From NCBI GenBank assembly GCA_025454875.1, contig JALONP010000001.1, positions 186,001-250,000 of the forward strand: DNA of 64,000 bases, read 5' to 3'. The notes below the pieces were generated by a model that made no database searches, was not told the origin of the DNA, and saw only the letters and a program-made list of their open reading frames with translations. Positions 43,744-51,856 of the stretch are shown in pieces. Within the stretch, counting starts at the first letter, position 1; each line of letters begins with the position of its first letter. Both the position numbers and the translations under genes were made by a program. This DNA comes from Bacteroidia bacterium. Its GTDB lineage: Bacteria; Bacteroidota; Bacteroidia; UKL13-3.

Positions 43744-44610
43744 TTAAACGGCCACAATATTGGGCTCATAACATATTTGAATAATTGGAGGAATGGTTTT
43801 GAGAATGCGGAACTGCTTAAGCGATTGAAAAACAGCGTTCATAATGGGTTCGTGAATAGCGGGTTCAGCAGCGTATTCCAATTCGGCAAACCACAATTGT
43901 GCATCCGAAAGTTTAATCCCATACCTATTTGAAATCAAGGCAGGTGCATTGCCATTGTTTTTAAGCATTAAGCATGACAAGTTAATCACACCCAACAATT
44001 GTTGAAGTGCCTTTGGATACTGTTGAATAAACGAATCAGTGGCTGTTACTACAAAACAAGGCCAAGGTGTTTTACACTCTCCAATAAAAGAAAACTCACC
44101 CGAATCTACATATGGTTTGGTGGTAAACTTTTCCCATAAAAACAGATCGGCTTCACCATTTGCCAATGCTTTGCGCGCACCGTCTAAATTACCTACCAAA
44201 ACAAAATCTTGCTCCTGGATTGTAAGGTTATTTGCTTGCGCATTTACATATGCCATTAAATGGGATCCTGATTGGTAACGACTAATAGCGTAGCGTTTAC
44301 CTTGCATTTGGTTGATTGAGTGTATTGCTAAGTTTGGTGCCGCATAAATTCCCCAACGCAGTGGAGAGTTCACATAAAACTGAACCACTTTGGATGGATT
44401 ACCTCCTGCAATATCTGCAATAATGCCTTCGGTGAGGGCAATGGCAATATCGAGTTCATTGTTGCGTAATGCCTTGCACATAGCACCTGTGCCTCCAGGA
44501 ACATCTTGCCAAGCAATTTGAAGTCCTTCTTTGGCAAACCATCCATTTTCGATGGCCAAATGCCATGCAAGGTTAAAATGTTCGGGAACTCCCCCAACGC
44601 GAATTTGCAT
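43744..44610 (-). CDS. NMT1/Ca3427-like periplasmic-binding-fold protein without signal peptide
   Basis: A protein of 288 residues with a type 2 substrate-binding fold: IRVGGVPEHFNLAWHLAIEN, DVPGGTGAMCKALRNNELDI, ALANGEADLFLWE and YVDSGEFSF. It matches the NMT1/THI5 group and in particular the fungal-bacterial Ca3427-like proteins. It begins directly with the first beta-strand (MQIRVGG), so it stays in the cytoplasm, and no ABC permease gene is nearby. Substrate and reaction are unknown; a thiamine-precursor or sulfonate-like ligand is only a guess from family. Confidence 0.8.
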   Translation of the reverse strand: MQIRVGGVPEHFNLAWHLAIENGWFAKEGLQIAWQDVPGGTGAMCKALRNNELDIAIALTEGIIADIAGGNPSKVVQFYVNSPLRWGIYAAPNLAIHSINQMQGKRYAISRYQSGSHLMAYVNAQANNLTIQEQDFVLVGNLDGARKALANGEADLFLWEKFTTKPYVDSGEFSFIGECKTPWPCFVVTATDSFIQQYPKALQQLLGVINLSCLMLKNNGNAPALISNRYGIKLSDAQLWFAELEYAAEPAIHEPIMNAVFQSLKQFRILKTIPPIIQICYEPNIVAV

Positions 44611-44628
44611 AAACTATCAATTACCTTT

Positions 44629-44659
44629 CAAAGGTAAGATTGTTGGTTTGGTACACAAA
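44629..44659 (-). promoter_or_regulatory. Promoter for the NMT1-like gene
   Basis: Read on the minus strand, TTTG (44656-44659), a 19-base spacer and TACCTTTG (44629-44636) match both Bacteroidota boxes exactly. It lies just downstream of the terminator of the previous gene, so the NMT1-like gene has its own transcript with a leader of about 14 bases. Confidence 0.7.
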
Positions 44660-44676
44660 TGATTGAACACATAAAA

Positions 44677-44706
44677 AAACGCCACTGATTTGCATCAGTG
44701 GCGTTT
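44677..44706 (-). terminator. Intrinsic terminator of the type IX cargo gene
   Basis: AAACGCCACTGAT and ATCAGTGGCGTTT form a perfect 13-bp stem around a four-base loop. On the minus strand it is followed by a T run (TTTTTTTAT), 19 bases after the stop of the cargo gene at 44726. Confidence 0.9.
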
Positions 44707-44725
44707 GAAAGAATAGGGTGATTGG

Positions 44726-46036
44726 TTATTCAGCGATTGTTAAACGCTTGGTTTGGCTTTCACCGTTAACGTTGATGTTAACTAAATAAACACCAGCTTT
44801 CAAGCCACTCAAGTCAATTTCTACAGGAAGTTCACCAGCAGGTACTGTTTTAGATGCAACTGCACCTACCAATTGACCTGCAATATTGTAGATAGATAAC
44901 GTTACGGTAGATGACTGTTTTAAGTTCAATAGTACAGCAGCTTTTGAATTTACATTAGCAGGATTAGGATAAACATTGCTCATTCCGAATGATGATGAAG
45001 CATTATCTTTCAAACCTACATTACCAGAAGTTAATCTGAAACCCATTGTATGGTATTGGAATTCATCAAATCCATAACCCGGGTACCAACCTTGCCAGCC
45101 ATTAAATGATCTGAATGCAAAACGTGCAGGAACCGCTAAACTTGTGTTAAAGAAAGTGGTGTTTGGAACATTCACTGCAGTTGAAGCAAATTGATATCCA
45201 AAATAGTTCACAAATTTTGTGTCTTGTGGAATATTCGCAGAATCTCTTCTATCTTCCATAACAAATGTTGAGTCGAATGCCATGCCTGGTTTAAAACGCA
45301 CTGAGTAAGCAACCAAATTATTGGTTAAGCTACCAGTAGAATTTACTGTCATAGATGCAGGTGCGCCTAAGATAAGGTTAGCTAACTGCCATCCATCGTT
45401 AGAAACGGTTGTAGCCAATGTATTGTCTGCAAGTAAGATTGTATCCGTTTGCGTGAAATTTGCTGGAAACTGCGTTGGGAAAGACCAACCTACCATTCCA
45501 AAGCGTGTATTTTGTCCTTCACCTGCGAATGATCCAGTAGTATTTATTTGTGCTCCTCTAAAATAAGTTACAAACAAGGTGTCAACCACTTTATTGTAAT
45601 TAGCCGTGTTAGGGTCTAGGATGCTGTCTACTCTTCTAATATATAAATACCTCAACCAAACTGAATCTACTTTGTAATTAGAGAATCTGGTAAGTTTGAT
45701 TCCAGGATTTTCTGACAAATCGATTCCGTCATCTTTAGGATCTAATACCTGCGCAATTGCAGCTCTTGATGGGTATGAGGCAACACCGTCAGTATTAATA
45801 AATTTAGCTGAGTCTGAGATTAGGAACGAAACGAAAGTTTCTGAATTAGCAGGAATACCTGACCAATCTTGTGGAAAATACCAATCACTCACTTCTGCTT
45901 TTGAGAAATTCGTATGCATTGGGGCGCTGGCTGAGTGGTCAACCCTGAATTTTTCGGTTTTTAAATTCAAGTTGCTTTGTGCCATTAAAGATGTAAGGGT
46001 AATGGCACCAACAAAAGTAAAAATTAACTTTTTCAT
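44726..46036 (-). CDS. Type IX secretion cargo protein, unknown function
   Basis: A secreted protein of 436 residues with a signal peptide (MKKLIFTFVGAITLTSLMAQ). The body shows no enzyme motif I recognise. The last ~75 residues (SNVYPNPANVNSKAAVLLNL to ESQTKRLTIAE) are a type A sorting domain, cleaved after crossing the outer membrane by the PorU-like sortase. Codon use looks like its neighbours. It has its own promoter and terminator, so it is a single-gene unit. Confidence 0.88.
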   Translation of the reverse strand: MKKLIFTFVGAITLTSLMAQSNLNLKTEKFRVDHSASAPMHTNFSKAEVSDWYFPQDWSGIPANSETFVSFLISDSAKFINTDGVASYPSRAAIAQVLDPKDDGIDLSENPGIKLTRFSNYKVDSVWLRYLYIRRVDSILDPNTANYNKVVDTLFVTYFRGAQINTTGSFAGEGQNTRFGMVGWSFPTQFPANFTQTDTILLADNTLATTVSNDGWQLANLILGAPASMTVNSTGSLTNNLVAYSVRFKPGMAFDSTFVMEDRRDSANIPQDTKFVNYFGYQFASTAVNVPNTTFFNTSLAVPARFAFRSFNGWQGWYPGYGFDEFQYHTMGFRLTSGNVGLKDNASSSFGMSNVYPNPANVNSKAAVLLNLKQSSTVTLSIYNIAGQLVGAVASKTVPAGELPVEIDLSGLKAGVYLVNINVNGESQTKRLTIAE

Positions 46037-46073
46037 GTGTATTTGTTTAAGTTGTGTTAATCAATAGAAAGTG

Positions 46074-46104
46074 CAAGTATATTTTAAAAAATTGAACTTA
46101 TCAA
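46074..46104 (-). promoter_or_regulatory. Promoter for the type IX cargo gene
   Basis: On the minus strand TTG (46102-46104), a 20-base spacer and TATACTTG (46074-46081; 7 of 8 to TAnnTTTG). It would start transcription near 46067, giving a leader of about 31 bases. Confidence 0.5.
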
Positions 46105-46200
46105 TTTCTAAATAGACATACTAAAGTACAGACGGTTGTTTGAATATACAAGTTGCACCCTGACATTTTTTTGACAAAAGCATTTTTAAATGTGAATGGT

Positions 46201-46224
46201 GAAATGGTCATTAGGCATTAGACA
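46201..46224 (-). repeat. Dispersed intergenic repeat A, copy 1
   Basis: Read on the minus strand this begins near TCTAATGCCTAATGACC and continues CATTTCA. It matches 47383-47406 on the plus strand at about 19 of 22 positions, so the two copies are inverted. It lies in the 347-base gap between the cargo and thioredoxin genes. Confidence 0.55.
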
Positions 46225-46247
46225 GTGGGGATTAGACAATACAAATA

Positions 46248-46291
46248 CATTCGTCACTTCGAGTAGAAACTAAGTTTCGTATCGAGAAGTG
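46248..46291 (-). repeat. Dispersed intergenic repeat B, copy 1 (imperfect hairpin)
   Basis: CACTTCGAGTAGAAAC and GTTTCGTATCGAGAAGTG form an imperfect hairpin around TAA. Read on the minus strand it aligns over 44 bases with 47404-47447 on the plus strand, with about 31 identities and no gaps. The hairpin is intact here and decayed in the second copy. Confidence 0.6.
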
Positions 46292-46383
46292 TCGGTTAGC
46301 AGATTTGGGATTTTACACATGTAAATCGCTTAATGCTAATTAATGTAGTTTAACTCTTTGTCAAACGTTCGAGCGCAGTATAT

Positions 46384-47238
46384 TCATTCGTTTGAAGCTA
46401 ACTGCTCCAACATTTCACTTTCGATGCTTGGCCTTAAAGGAAAAGACAAAACTGGAACAAGCGTAGACGCGAATGCTTTAACTATTTGTTGGTTTCGTAT
46501 CATTAATACTACCGGAACCGCATCAATATTAAGTTGTTGCCAAGATGAAGTTGAAGTTGCGAAATAAGAGGGTAATTGACAACCCACCCGATTGAGTATA
46601 CCAAGTGCTTGTGAAAGCTGTTCTCCTTTGACTGGCAAATGGAGTGTGGCAAACGAAACAGGCATGCTGTGTTGGTATTTTAATTGAAGTTTGGCAAACT
46701 CGGGCATTTGTTTAATGCAAGACCCACAACTTGTAGACCAAACCTCAACGATGTACAGCGTATCGTTAGTGGGAAACTGAAATGGCAATTGTTGTTCATT
46801 GGTTAACGCAGTGGCTGAAAAGCCAATAGGATTAATATTAGCAGTTAAGTTACCCTCTTTGTACCAACTATATGCAGTAATATAATAACCTGCTGCAATA
46901 AGAAACAACCCGTTGATAATGAACCATAGCCTTTGACGAGTGAATTTGAGTCCAAGCCAACCCAATAACATTGCCCCAACTGTACAGAACATTATTGGGT
47001 AATTAAAAAATAATTGGTACCAAATAATGAAGCCAAAAACGAACAAAATTGGAATGGATTGAAGCCCAAGAATTACCCTTGGGCTTAAGTCCATTTTGTG
47101 GCCGAAGTACGTACTTGCTATTGCAACCAAACCAGCAACTGAGGCATGCCATTGGGAACCAAATGCACCAGCAAGGCAATAACACACCGTAAAAACGAGA
47201 AAGAAAATAATGTGGCGGTTTACGAGTTGTTTTGACAC
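46384..47238 (-). CDS. Membrane-anchored TlpA-like thioredoxin
   Basis: A protein of 284 residues. The first ~140 residues hold about five membrane helices (FLVFTVCYCLAGAFG, PILFVFGFIIWYQLFF, LWFIINGLFLIAAGYYI). The C-terminal half is a thioredoxin fold (YIVEVWSTSCGSCIKQMPEF) with a CGSC redox pair and a cis-proline in NIDAVPVVLMI. It is probably a periplasmic disulfide reductase. Fusion of several helices to a TlpA domain is less usual than a single anchor. It stands alone, flanked on both sides by intergenic repeats. Confidence 0.8.
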   Translation of the reverse strand: MSKQLVNRHIIFFLVFTVCYCLAGAFGSQWHASVAGLVAIASTYFGHKMDLSPRVILGLQSIPILFVFGFIIWYQLFFNYPIMFCTVGAMLLGWLGLKFTRQRLWFIINGLFLIAAGYYITAYSWYKEGNLTANINPIGFSATALTNEQQLPFQFPTNDTLYIVEVWSTSCGSCIKQMPEFAKLQLKYQHSMPVSFATLHLPVKGEQLSQALGILNRVGCQLPSYFATSTSSWQQLNIDAVPVVLMIRNQQIVKAFASTLVPVLSFPLRPSIESEMLEQLASNE

Positions 47239-47382
47239 GGGATTAACAAATGTTTTTGAATTTACAGTTTATTCTAACAAATGCAAAACATAATCAATTA
47301 AATTATGTCTTTTGGCATTGAACAGTAGGCATTGCCTAATGTTGAGTTTTAAGTGTTGAACACCAAATTACTACTGCCCAAT

Positions 47383-47406
47383 ATCTAATGCCTACTGCCA
47401 TTTCAT
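47383..47406 (+). repeat. Dispersed intergenic repeat A, copy 2
   Basis: TCTAATGCCTACTGCCATTTCA pairs with the reverse complement of 46201-46224 (about 19 of 22 identical, one gap). It sits upstream of repeat B, whereas at the first locus the order is reversed. Confidence 0.5.
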
Positions 47407-47447
47407 TTCTCAATAAGATTCTGCGGCTCTACTCGAAGTAACGGTTG
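47404..47447 (+). repeat. Dispersed intergenic repeat B, copy 2 (decayed)
   Basis: It aligns gap-free with the reverse complement of 46248-46291 over 44 bases with about 31 identities. The shared ends are TTTCTC and TCTACTCGAAGT. The stem of the first copy is disrupted by substitutions. Confidence 0.5.
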
Positions 47448-47523
47448 GAATTATCAAATTACCTATTGCATACTGCCTAATACCCTAATTCAAAATTCCG
47501 AATTCGTGATTCGTCATTCGTCT

Positions 47524-47604
47524 TCCGGCTTAGCGGGTGCAGCGAGGTACCGCGTACCGCGAAACACGCGCAGCGAGTGAGCGAAGCGAACCTCGCTGAA
47601 GCCC
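47524..47604. repeat. GC-rich palindromic element (REP-like)
   Basis: About two thirds of the bases are G or C, far above the surroundings. GGCTT and CAGCGAGGT on the left are mirrored by ACCTCGCTG and AAGCC on the right, with an eight-base bulge. Inside are a tandem ACCGCGT/ACCGCGA and a GCGA-rich run. It has no open frame and lies between the repeat region and ispG's 3' end. Confidence 0.55.
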
Positions 47605-47643
47605 CAATTGTTGAAATTGATTATACTTGCTAACTTGATTTGG

Positions 47644-49593
47644 TTAGGAGGTCGCCTCTCCTACTTCAATCCACCTGCCATCTTCGCGGATAATGCCAAT
47701 TAACTCTTGCACTGCTGTTTCTTTGTTGACTCCTTTTTTAACAACTTCTTTCCCTTTGTAAAGTGTTATTTTTCCGGGACCTGAGCCAACATATCCATAA
47801 TCAGCATCGGCCATCTCGCCAGGTCCATTTACAATGCAACCCATAATAGCAATTTTTACGCCTTTAAGGTGATCGGTATGTTTGCGAATGAGGGCTGTTG
47901 TTTCTTGCAAATCAAACAATGTTCGTCCGCAACTTGGACAACTAATATATTCCGTTTTGGTAATACGCGCTCTTGCGGCTTGCAAAATGCCAAATGCAAT
48001 TGCATTGAGGCGGTTGTTTGAAACCATAGGTGCCGTAAGCATTAATCCATCACCAAAACCATCGGTTAACAAACTGCCAATATCTGTAGAAGCGTGCAAC
48101 ATTGCAGTTTCGGTATTGGCTGTATTGTACGATCGTGTAACCACAACAGGCAATGTACACTTTGCTTTTTTGAGTTGTAAAAATGCATTACGTAAATCGG
48201 CCACTGCATGTTCGCTTGCAGTATCGAGCCACAATACGGTATTGTTTTTACTGATTAAAGCATGTATGGTTTGGCTTGTTAATTCACTGGTTTGTACCTT
48301 AACCATATTCAGTGTTTGTGATGCGACTGGTGATTGTAAATACGCTTCGAGTGTAAAAACGGGAAAATTGTTTAGTTTATCTGTTAAGGTATTCCAAATC
48401 TCAGCATCGTACAATCCCTTTACCCCATTGGGTAACATAAATGACGTGTGGTGCGAACCACGGTAAATAAAATCACAGCCCAAATCGGTCATATGCCATT
48501 TATCTAAACGGGCATCGTATACGTGGCCAACTTCGGTTAGTTGTTCTGGAGTAAGTGAATCAACCATTGAATAATTAGCAATTACCCTTGGCACATTGCC
48601 TCCTCCTAAAGAGCCAACCTCTTGGGTTTCTCGTTTTTGGTAGGTAAATGGATTCCACAATTGAACAGCCTCGGCTTGCGGTATGGGTTGCGCAATTGGC
48701 AAATGGGTTGGACGGTTGGTATACCTCGCTACCAATTGTTGGGCAACGGGTACTTCAAACTCCGGATCTTCAGTTAACGAAACGCGAATAGTATCGCCTA
48801 TTCCATCCTCGAGCAAACTCCCAATTCCGAGTGCGGATTTGATGCGCCCATCATCGCCATCACCTGCTTCGGTTACTCCTAAATGCAGTGGGTAAAGCAT
48901 ATTGTGTTGGTTCATGGTATGTACCAACAAGCGGTATGCTTCCACCATTACTTGTGGGTTACTCGACTTCATTGACAATACAATATTGTGAAACCCTTCA
49001 TCCTCGGCAATACGCAAAAACTCCATGGCACTTTCTACCATTCCATGTGCTGTATCGCCATACCTGCTCATAATGCGATCGCTCAACGAACCATGGTTCG
49101 TGCCAATGCGCATAGCAGTTCCATACTCTTTGCAAATACGCACCAATGGTGTAAAACGCGTGCGAATACGGTCTAATTCTTCTGCATAATCTGCATCTGA
49201 ATATTCAATCAATTCAAACTTTTTCTTGTCCACATAATTACCGGGGTTAATACGTACTTTTTCAACAATACGCGCTGCAATTTCGGCTGCGTTTGGCGTA
49301 AAATGAATATCGGCAACCAAAGGCACGTTGATTCCTTGTTGTTGCAATTCCTTTTTAATAACGGCCAAGTTCTCTGCTTCTTTCATGCTTGGTGCAGTGA
49401 GCCTCACTAACTCGCAACCTGCTGCCACCATACGTTTGATTTGTGCAACCGAAGCTGCAGTATCAAGTGTATCGGTTGTGGTCATGCTTTGGACACGAAT
49501 GGGAAAATCGCTACCCATGTACAAATCACCTATTTGAACTGTTCGGGTTTTTCTGCGTTGGTATTTGGTAAAATCGGGAATATATGCGTTCAT
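47644..49593 (-). CDS. ispG: 4-hydroxy-3-methylbut-2-enyl-diphosphate synthase, long form
   Basis: A protein of 649 residues. The N-terminal TIM barrel begins VQIGDLYMGSDFPIRVQSMTT; the C-terminal part has the [4Fe-4S] ligands in ISCPSCGRTLFDL and MGCIVNGPGEMADADYGYVG. A ~250-residue middle insert, as in plants, Chlamydiae and Bacteroidota, makes it much longer than the ~370-residue E. coli form. It reduces MEcPP to HMBPP in the MEP isoprenoid pathway. It follows the SDR gene by 10 bases on the same strand and is likely in its transcript. Confidence 0.96.
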   Translation of the reverse strand: MNAYIPDFTKYQRRKTRTVQIGDLYMGSDFPIRVQSMTTTDTLDTAASVAQIKRMVAAGCELVRLTAPSMKEAENLAVIKKELQQQGINVPLVADIHFTPNAAEIAARIVEKVRINPGNYVDKKKFELIEYSDADYAEELDRIRTRFTPLVRICKEYGTAMRIGTNHGSLSDRIMSRYGDTAHGMVESAMEFLRIAEDEGFHNIVLSMKSSNPQVMVEAYRLLVHTMNQHNMLYPLHLGVTEAGDGDDGRIKSALGIGSLLEDGIGDTIRVSLTEDPEFEVPVAQQLVARYTNRPTHLPIAQPIPQAEAVQLWNPFTYQKRETQEVGSLGGGNVPRVIANYSMVDSLTPEQLTEVGHVYDARLDKWHMTDLGCDFIYRGSHHTSFMLPNGVKGLYDAEIWNTLTDKLNNFPVFTLEAYLQSPVASQTLNMVKVQTSELTSQTIHALISKNNTVLWLDTASEHAVADLRNAFLQLKKAKCTLPVVVTRSYNTANTETAMLHASTDIGSLLTDGFGDGLMLTAPMVSNNRLNAIAFGILQAARARITKTEYISCPSCGRTLFDLQETTALIRKHTDHLKGVKIAIMGCIVNGPGEMADADYGYVGSGPGKITLYKGKEVVKKGVNKETAVQELIGIIREDGRWIEVGEATS

Positions 49594-49603
49594 ATGTATG
49601 CTG

Positions 49604-50308
49604 TTAAATATCGCCCAATTGCGGACGAATAATAAGTTCTTCTAAAGTAGCACCTTCGCTCAATTCTGTTGCTGTAAAAATGAGTTTGCCAATATCATTG
49701 GCACTAATAAAACGTTCTTGTGGCAATGTTGTTCCACCCCATGACTGTGTAAGTACAGCACCAGGCATTACAGAGGTAACCTTAATGGATGTAGGCATTA
49801 ACTCCTCGCGCAACTGTTTACTAAAACCCAACAAAGCGAACTTTGAAATGGTATAAGAAGCACCGGCAGGATACGCTTGCAAACTTGCAATGGAGCAAAT
49901 ATTAAAAACATGTTTACGCAAAACAGGTTTAAGTTCACGGGTTAGATAATAAGCACTGTACACGTTTGTTTCAATAAGGGTTTCCAAGACGCCATCAGCT
50001 TCAGTAAACAAACTTCCAGGTAAAAAAGTACCAGCATTGTTAACCAATACATCTACCGATGAAAATTGTTCTTTTACCTTTTTTCCAAAAGCAATTACAT
50101 CCTCCTTTTTACCTGCATCAGCTGCCATCAACCAAATTTTTTGATTGGGATACTGTGTTGACAGAAGGGTTTGCATTTCGTTCACATCGTGCTCATTTCG
50201 AGCAAATCCAGCAAGCGCGTACCCTTTCGAAACAAAGTAATCACTTACTGCTCTTCCTATTCCTTTAGTGCATCCTGATACCACAATTGCGGGCTGGTGT
50301 TTGTTCAT
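49604..50308 (-). CDS. Short-chain dehydrogenase/reductase
   Basis: A classical SDR of 234 residues. VVSGCTKGIGRAVSDYFV is the TGX3GXG cofactor motif, VLVNNAGTFLPG is the NNAG motif, and the catalytic serine and YX3K are in NICSIASLQAYPAGASYTISKFALLGFS. The substrate is unknown. I use ATG 50308 because upstream in-frame ATGs overlap the divergent permease leader. A TATTTTTG box on the minus strand (50325-50332) may be its minus-7 element. Confidence 0.92.
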   Translation of the reverse strand: MNKHQPAIVVSGCTKGIGRAVSDYFVSKGYALAGFARNEHDVNEMQTLLSTQYPNQKIWLMAADAGKKEDVIAFGKKVKEQFSSVDVLVNNAGTFLPGSLFTEADGVLETLIETNVYSAYYLTRELKPVLRKHVFNICSIASLQAYPAGASYTISKFALLGFSKQLREELMPTSIKVTSVMPGAVLTQSWGGTTLPQERFISANDIGKLIFTATELSEGATLEELIIRPQLGDI

Positions 50309-50383
50309 AGTTGATTTGAAAAGCCAAAAATACTCGTACAGATGTATATATTTACATGCTTTTTGGCAAAAGGTTTTAAACAA

Positions 50384-51127
50384 ATGATAAAGTTTTTAGA
50401 AATTATAGGTCAATATGTGCTGTTTATGGGGAGTTTGTTCTCCAGACCCGAACGGTTTAATGTATTTTTAAAACAATCTTTTCACGAAATGTATACAATC
50501 GGAGTAGGTTCTTTTGGGATAGTGGGTTTGATATCGTTGTTTACCGGAGCTGTTTCGACCGTGCATATTGGCTACCAACTCATTGGTGGACTTGTGCCTG
50601 AGTATCTGATTGGGCGTATTGTGCGTGATTCAAACATATTGGAGTTTTCGCCAACAGTAACCTGTTTGGTATTGGCGGGTAAAGTTGGTTCGGCCATGGC
50701 CTCTGAAATTGGAACAATGAAAGTAACCGAACAAGTAGATGCGCTTGAGATTATGGGCGTTAATTCAGCAAGTTATTTGGTATTACCTAAAATTGTAGCG
50801 GGCATGCTTACCATTCCTATTTTGGTAGTGTATGCAATGGGATTATCTCTCATTGGTGGTGCCATTTCAGGCGAATTATCAGGTATCATTTCGATGGATT
50901 TTTTCATCAAAGGTCTACGTGCTGAGTTTATTCCATTCTCAGTAAACTTTGCGTTGATTAAAGCTTTTGCTTTTGCTATTATCATAACCAGTATTTCATC
51001 GTTTCATGGATATAAAACCGAAGGTGGGGCATTGGAAGTTGGCCAATCGAGCACACGCGCAGTTGTTTACAGTTGCGTTGGCATTATCTTTTTTGATTAC
51101 ATCATTTCTGAATTGTTGTTGGCATGA
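50384..51127 (+). CDS. mlaE: MlaE-type lipid ABC transporter permease
   Basis: A protein of 247 residues of the MlaE/YrbE family: VGSFGIVGLISLFTGAVSTV, ILEFSPTVTCLVLAGKVGS, EIGTMKVTEQVDALEIMGVN and PKIVAGMLTIPILVVYAMGL. It forms the inner-membrane core that moves phospholipids between membranes. I use ATG 50384, not the longer in-frame start at 50342. It overlaps the ATPase gene by four bases. No MCE-domain (MlaD) or MlaC gene is nearby. Confidence 0.93.
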   Translation: MIKFLEIIGQYVLFMGSLFSRPERFNVFLKQSFHEMYTIGVGSFGIVGLISLFTGAVSTVHIGYQLIGGLVPEYLIGRIVRDSNILEFSPTVTCLVLAGKVGSAMASEIGTMKVTEQVDALEIMGVNSASYLVLPKIVAGMLTIPILVVYAMGLSLIGGAISGELSGIISMDFFIKGLRAEFIPFSVNFALIKAFAFAIIITSISSFHGYKTEGGALEVGQSSTRAVVYSCVGIIFFDYIISELLLA

Positions 51128-51852
51128 TTCAAATTGAAAACCTGTATAAATCATTTGGTGAAAAGGCGGTGCTGAAGGGTGTTTCGGCAAGTTTTAACAA
51201 GGGCAAATGCAATTTTGTGATTGGCGCAAGTGGCAGTGGCAAAAGTGTATTAATGAAGTGTATGGTGGGTTTGATTCCGGTCGATTCGGGCTCTATTGCT
51301 TATGACCATACCGATTTTGTTTCATTAAATTACGAAGAGAAAAAAGAGATTCGTAAAAAGATAGGTATGTTGTTTCAAGGTACTGCCCTATTTGACTCTT
51401 TAAACGTTGAGGATAATATTGCTTTCCCCTTGCGCATGTTCACCAGTTTAAGTTCGGCAGAAGTAATTGATCGGGTTAATTTTTGTTTGAAGCGGGTAAA
51501 CCTTGAAAAAGTAAATGCGCTTTACCCTTCATCTATTAGTGGTGGAATGAAAAAGCGCGTTGGTATTGCCAGGGCAATCGCACTTAACCCAGAGTACTTA
51601 TTTTGTGACGAACCAAACTCTGGACTTGACCCAATCACATCAAGGCTTATTGACGATTTGATTCAAGAAATTACAGAAGAATACAATATCACGACCATTA
51701 TTAACACCCATGACATGAAAAGTTTGTTCGAAATGGGTGACCATATTATCTTCATATACAAAGGAGAAAAATGGTGGGAAGGACGAAAAGAAGATATTCG
51801 GGATTCGGGAAATGCGGAGCTACTCCAATTTATGAAAGCATCACAATTTTAA
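51124..51852 (+). CDS. mlaF: MlaF-type lipid ABC transporter ATPase
   Basis: An ABC ATPase of 242 residues. Walker A is GASGSGKSVLMKCMVG, the signature is PSSISGGMKKRVGIARAIAL, Walker B is EYLFCDEPNSGLDPIT, and the H-loop is INTHDMKSLF. SISGGMKKR is typical for MlaF. It powers lipid transport by the MlaE-like permease encoded just upstream (overlap ATGA). The gene is followed after four bases by a cytochrome-like lipoprotein gene. Confidence 0.94.
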   Translation: MIQIENLYKSFGEKAVLKGVSASFNKGKCNFVIGASGSGKSVLMKCMVGLIPVDSGSIAYDHTDFVSLNYEEKKEIRKKIGMLFQGTALFDSLNVEDNIAFPLRMFTSLSSAEVIDRVNFCLKRVNLEKVNALYPSSISGGMKKRVGIARAIALNPEYLFCDEPNSGLDPITSRLIDDLIQEITEEYNITTIINTHDMKSLFEMGDHIIFIYKGEKWWEGRKEDIRDSGNAELLQFMKASQF

Positions 51853-51856
51853 ATTA

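Larger units (their letters stand above)
47239..47643. other. Repeat-filled intergenic gap
   Basis: A 405-base gap with no plausible gene. It contains short near-repeats of the CCTAATGCC/CCTACTGCC kind (around 47330-47400 and 47460-47490), the second copies of repeats A and B, an ATTCGTGATTCGTCATTCGT run near 47502-47521, and the GC-rich palindrome at 47524-47604. It looks like a site of repeated insertion of small non-coding elements. Confidence 0.6.

Noticed and set aside
46384-47238. The thioredoxin gene plus flanking inverted repeats considered as an insertion sequence or small transposon.
   Set aside because: No transposase, no target-site duplication seen, and the repeat order differs between the two sides.
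47882-48466. A 194-codon plus-strand open frame opposite ispG.
   Set aside because: Opposite the conserved insert and C-terminal part of IspG; composition is that of an antisense frame.
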